Below, in pieces: positions 5,143-5,833 of a DNA stretch of 5,833 bases. Position numbers and translations under genes: made by a program. A model generated the notes under the pieces. It searched no databases and had not been told where the DNA came from. It saw only the letters and a list, made by a program, of their open reading frames with translations. Positions within the stretch are counted from its first letter, which is position 1. The number at the start of each line of letters is the position of its first letter. Where the stretch lies: the NCBI GenBank assembly GCA_028288945.1, contig JAQGHH010000396.1, positions 1 through 5,833 of the forward strand, given 5' to 3'. The stretch is from Phycisphaerales bacterium. GTDB taxonomy: Bacteria > Planctomycetota > Phycisphaerae > Tepidisphaerales > Tepidisphaeraceae.

Positions 5143-5153
5143 GCTCCCCCCCT

Positions 5154-5833
5154 TCAAAACTTCCCGTCCCTCGTCTCAAAGTGCGTCGGCTTCCCGAGCG
5201 TGTCGCCGCCCCGCTTCACCCAGTCCGCCGTCCAGGCGATGAGTTGGCGGGCGCTGACGCTCGGGTAGCCGAAGAGGTCATGACAGAGCTGCGCGTTATT
5301 CAGGTAGGCGGTGCCTGACTCCGCGCCGAGGAAGGTCGGCCGCTTGCCCAAGTGGTGGCCCATTTCCTCGCAGACGCTCCGTACGCTCAGGATTTCCGGG
5401 CCGGTGAGATTGAGCACCAGTGGCGGCGACGCGACGTGCTCGAACGCGCGGATGGCCGCGGCGTTCGCATCCGCCTGCCAGATGGCGTTGAGGTTTCCCA
5501 TGGCCAGGTCGATCGGCTCGCCGCGGTGGACGTGCTGGGCGAGGTCGATCAGTACGCCGTAGCGCATCTCCACGGCGTAGTTCAGGCGGATCAGCGCCAT
5601 CGGAATCCCAAGCGATCGGCTGAAATGCTCGAAGACCCGCTCGCGGCCGAGGCAGCTCATTCCGTATTCGCCATCGGGCTTGGGCTCGTGGCTCTCGGTG
5701 CATCCACCGGTGTGGACGGGGACCATCGGGTAAACATTCCCGGTGGAAAACGCGACGATCCGGCTGCCCCTGAACTTGCGGCTGACCATCCCGGGCAGAT
5801 ACGCGTTCATCGCCCAGGTCCGCGCCTGCTGGC
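5154..5833 (-). CDS. NAD-dependent epimerase/dehydratase-like protein (extended SDR), 5' end outside window
   Basis: The C-terminal 225 or so codons of an extended short-chain dehydrogenase/reductase-type protein; the frame is open to the window edge. The N-terminal Gly-rich NAD-binding motif is therefore outside. Visible parts, numbered from the internal Met at 5810, are: the strand and catalytic Ser/Thr region IVAFSTGNVYP (18-28); the catalytic Tyr segment EYGMSCLGRERVFE (48-61); RLNYAVEMRYGVL (75-87); a substrate-side LNLTGPEILSVR (133-144); and a C-terminal helix with WTADWVKRGG. In the usual YxxxK motif the Lys position is Cys (Tyr49, Cys53), so normal SDR catalysis is doubtful. The internal ATG at 5810 is not the true start, because TWAMNAYLPG reads as continuous family sequence. 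Likely substrates are sugar nucleotides or similar, but none can be named. No neighbour on its strand clarifies the pathway. Confidence 0.82.
   Translation of the reverse strand, partial: QQARTWAMNAYLPGMVSRKFRGSRIVAFSTGNVYPMVPVHTGGCTESHEPKPDGEYGMSCLGRERVFEHFSRSLGIPMALIRLNYAVEMRYGVLIDLAQHVHRGEPIDLAMGNLNAIWQADANAAAIRAFEHVASPPLVLNLTGPEILSVRSVCEEMGHHLGKRPTFLGAESGTAYLNNAQLCHDLFGYPSVSARQLIAWTADWVKRGGDTLGKPTHFETRDGKF

Larger units (their letters stand above)
4725..5153. other. AT-richer intergenic region without a credible gene
   Basis: This 429-bp gap lies between the methyltransferase tail and the epimerase-like gene. Its middle (about 4805-5000) is visibly AT-richer than its neighbours. Open frames in it, such as 4699-4881 plus, show no recognisable family, no good ribosome binding site and no codon signal. 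It holds a small dyad just after the tail (AGGAT/ATCCT, 4741-4745 and 4752-4756), an AT-rich TGAAAA/TTTTCA dyad (4838-4855), the nested inverted repeat at 4864-4989, GGTCA repeats, a 12-bp palindrome (5065-5076) and a short direct repeat (5119-5142). Confidence 0.6.

Noticed and set aside
1..5833. tRNA or rRNA genes
   Set aside because: No cloverleaf with a GGTTCGA-type T arm and no rRNA core sequence was seen on either strand by eye; a tRNA scan was not possible here.

Overview
The window is GC-rich and most likely comes from a planctomycete or a close relative. The main evidence is a small two-helix membrane protein ending in a CGYDLRATPDRCPECG zinc ribbon (3886-4293), a protein type I associate with Planctomycetota and recall as present in many copies per genome. 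The bactofilin, the DUF2231-cupredoxin fusion and the small Cys-containing secreted protein fit that assignment but do not prove it. It is an inference from protein style, not from a marker gene.

Layout. A bactofilin (10-435, minus) has its own sigma70-like promoter in a 342-bp gap. Next is a 341-residue membrane protein (778-1803, minus) that joins a DUF2231-type four-helix module to a C-terminal type I copper (cupredoxin) domain. It is divergent from a small exported protein with conserved-looking Cys and His residues (2014-2418, plus). The shared 210-bp gap holds several dyads, including GAAC-N4-GTTC. The exported protein ends in a good hairpin terminator. A DUF488/YeaO-like protein (2507-2857, plus) follows, convergent with a DoxX-like membrane protein (2943-3392, minus) that has a near-consensus sigma54 element upstream.

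The right half is more degraded. A PIN-domain toxin-like gene (about 3520-3805, minus) is a pseudogene: it has a one-base frameshift in a G4 run, its first catalytic Asp is changed to Tyr, and its 3' part is damaged. The zinc-ribbon membrane protein (3886-4293, minus) comes next. Head to head with it is a stranded C-terminal tail of what looks like a large DNA methyltransferase or restriction-modification enzyme (4350-4724, plus), with no catalytic part. A 429-bp AT-richer gap (4725-5153) has no credible gene. It carries a nested inverted repeat of about 126 bp, with 12-bp direct repeats overlapping its ends. The window closes inside an NAD-dependent epimerase/dehydratase-like gene (5154-5833, minus, 5' end outside the window) in which the usual YxxxK Lys is Cys.

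How the genes work together. No multi-gene operon is evident; most genes appear to be transcribed singly. The clearest functional pairing is the divergent cupredoxin and exported-protein pair, possibly related to copper, redox or envelope stress. The PIN pseudogene and methyltransferase tail look like remains of a decayed accessory (toxin or defence) segment. I see no intact new defence system here. The most unexplained signal is the nested inverted repeat at 4855-5010.
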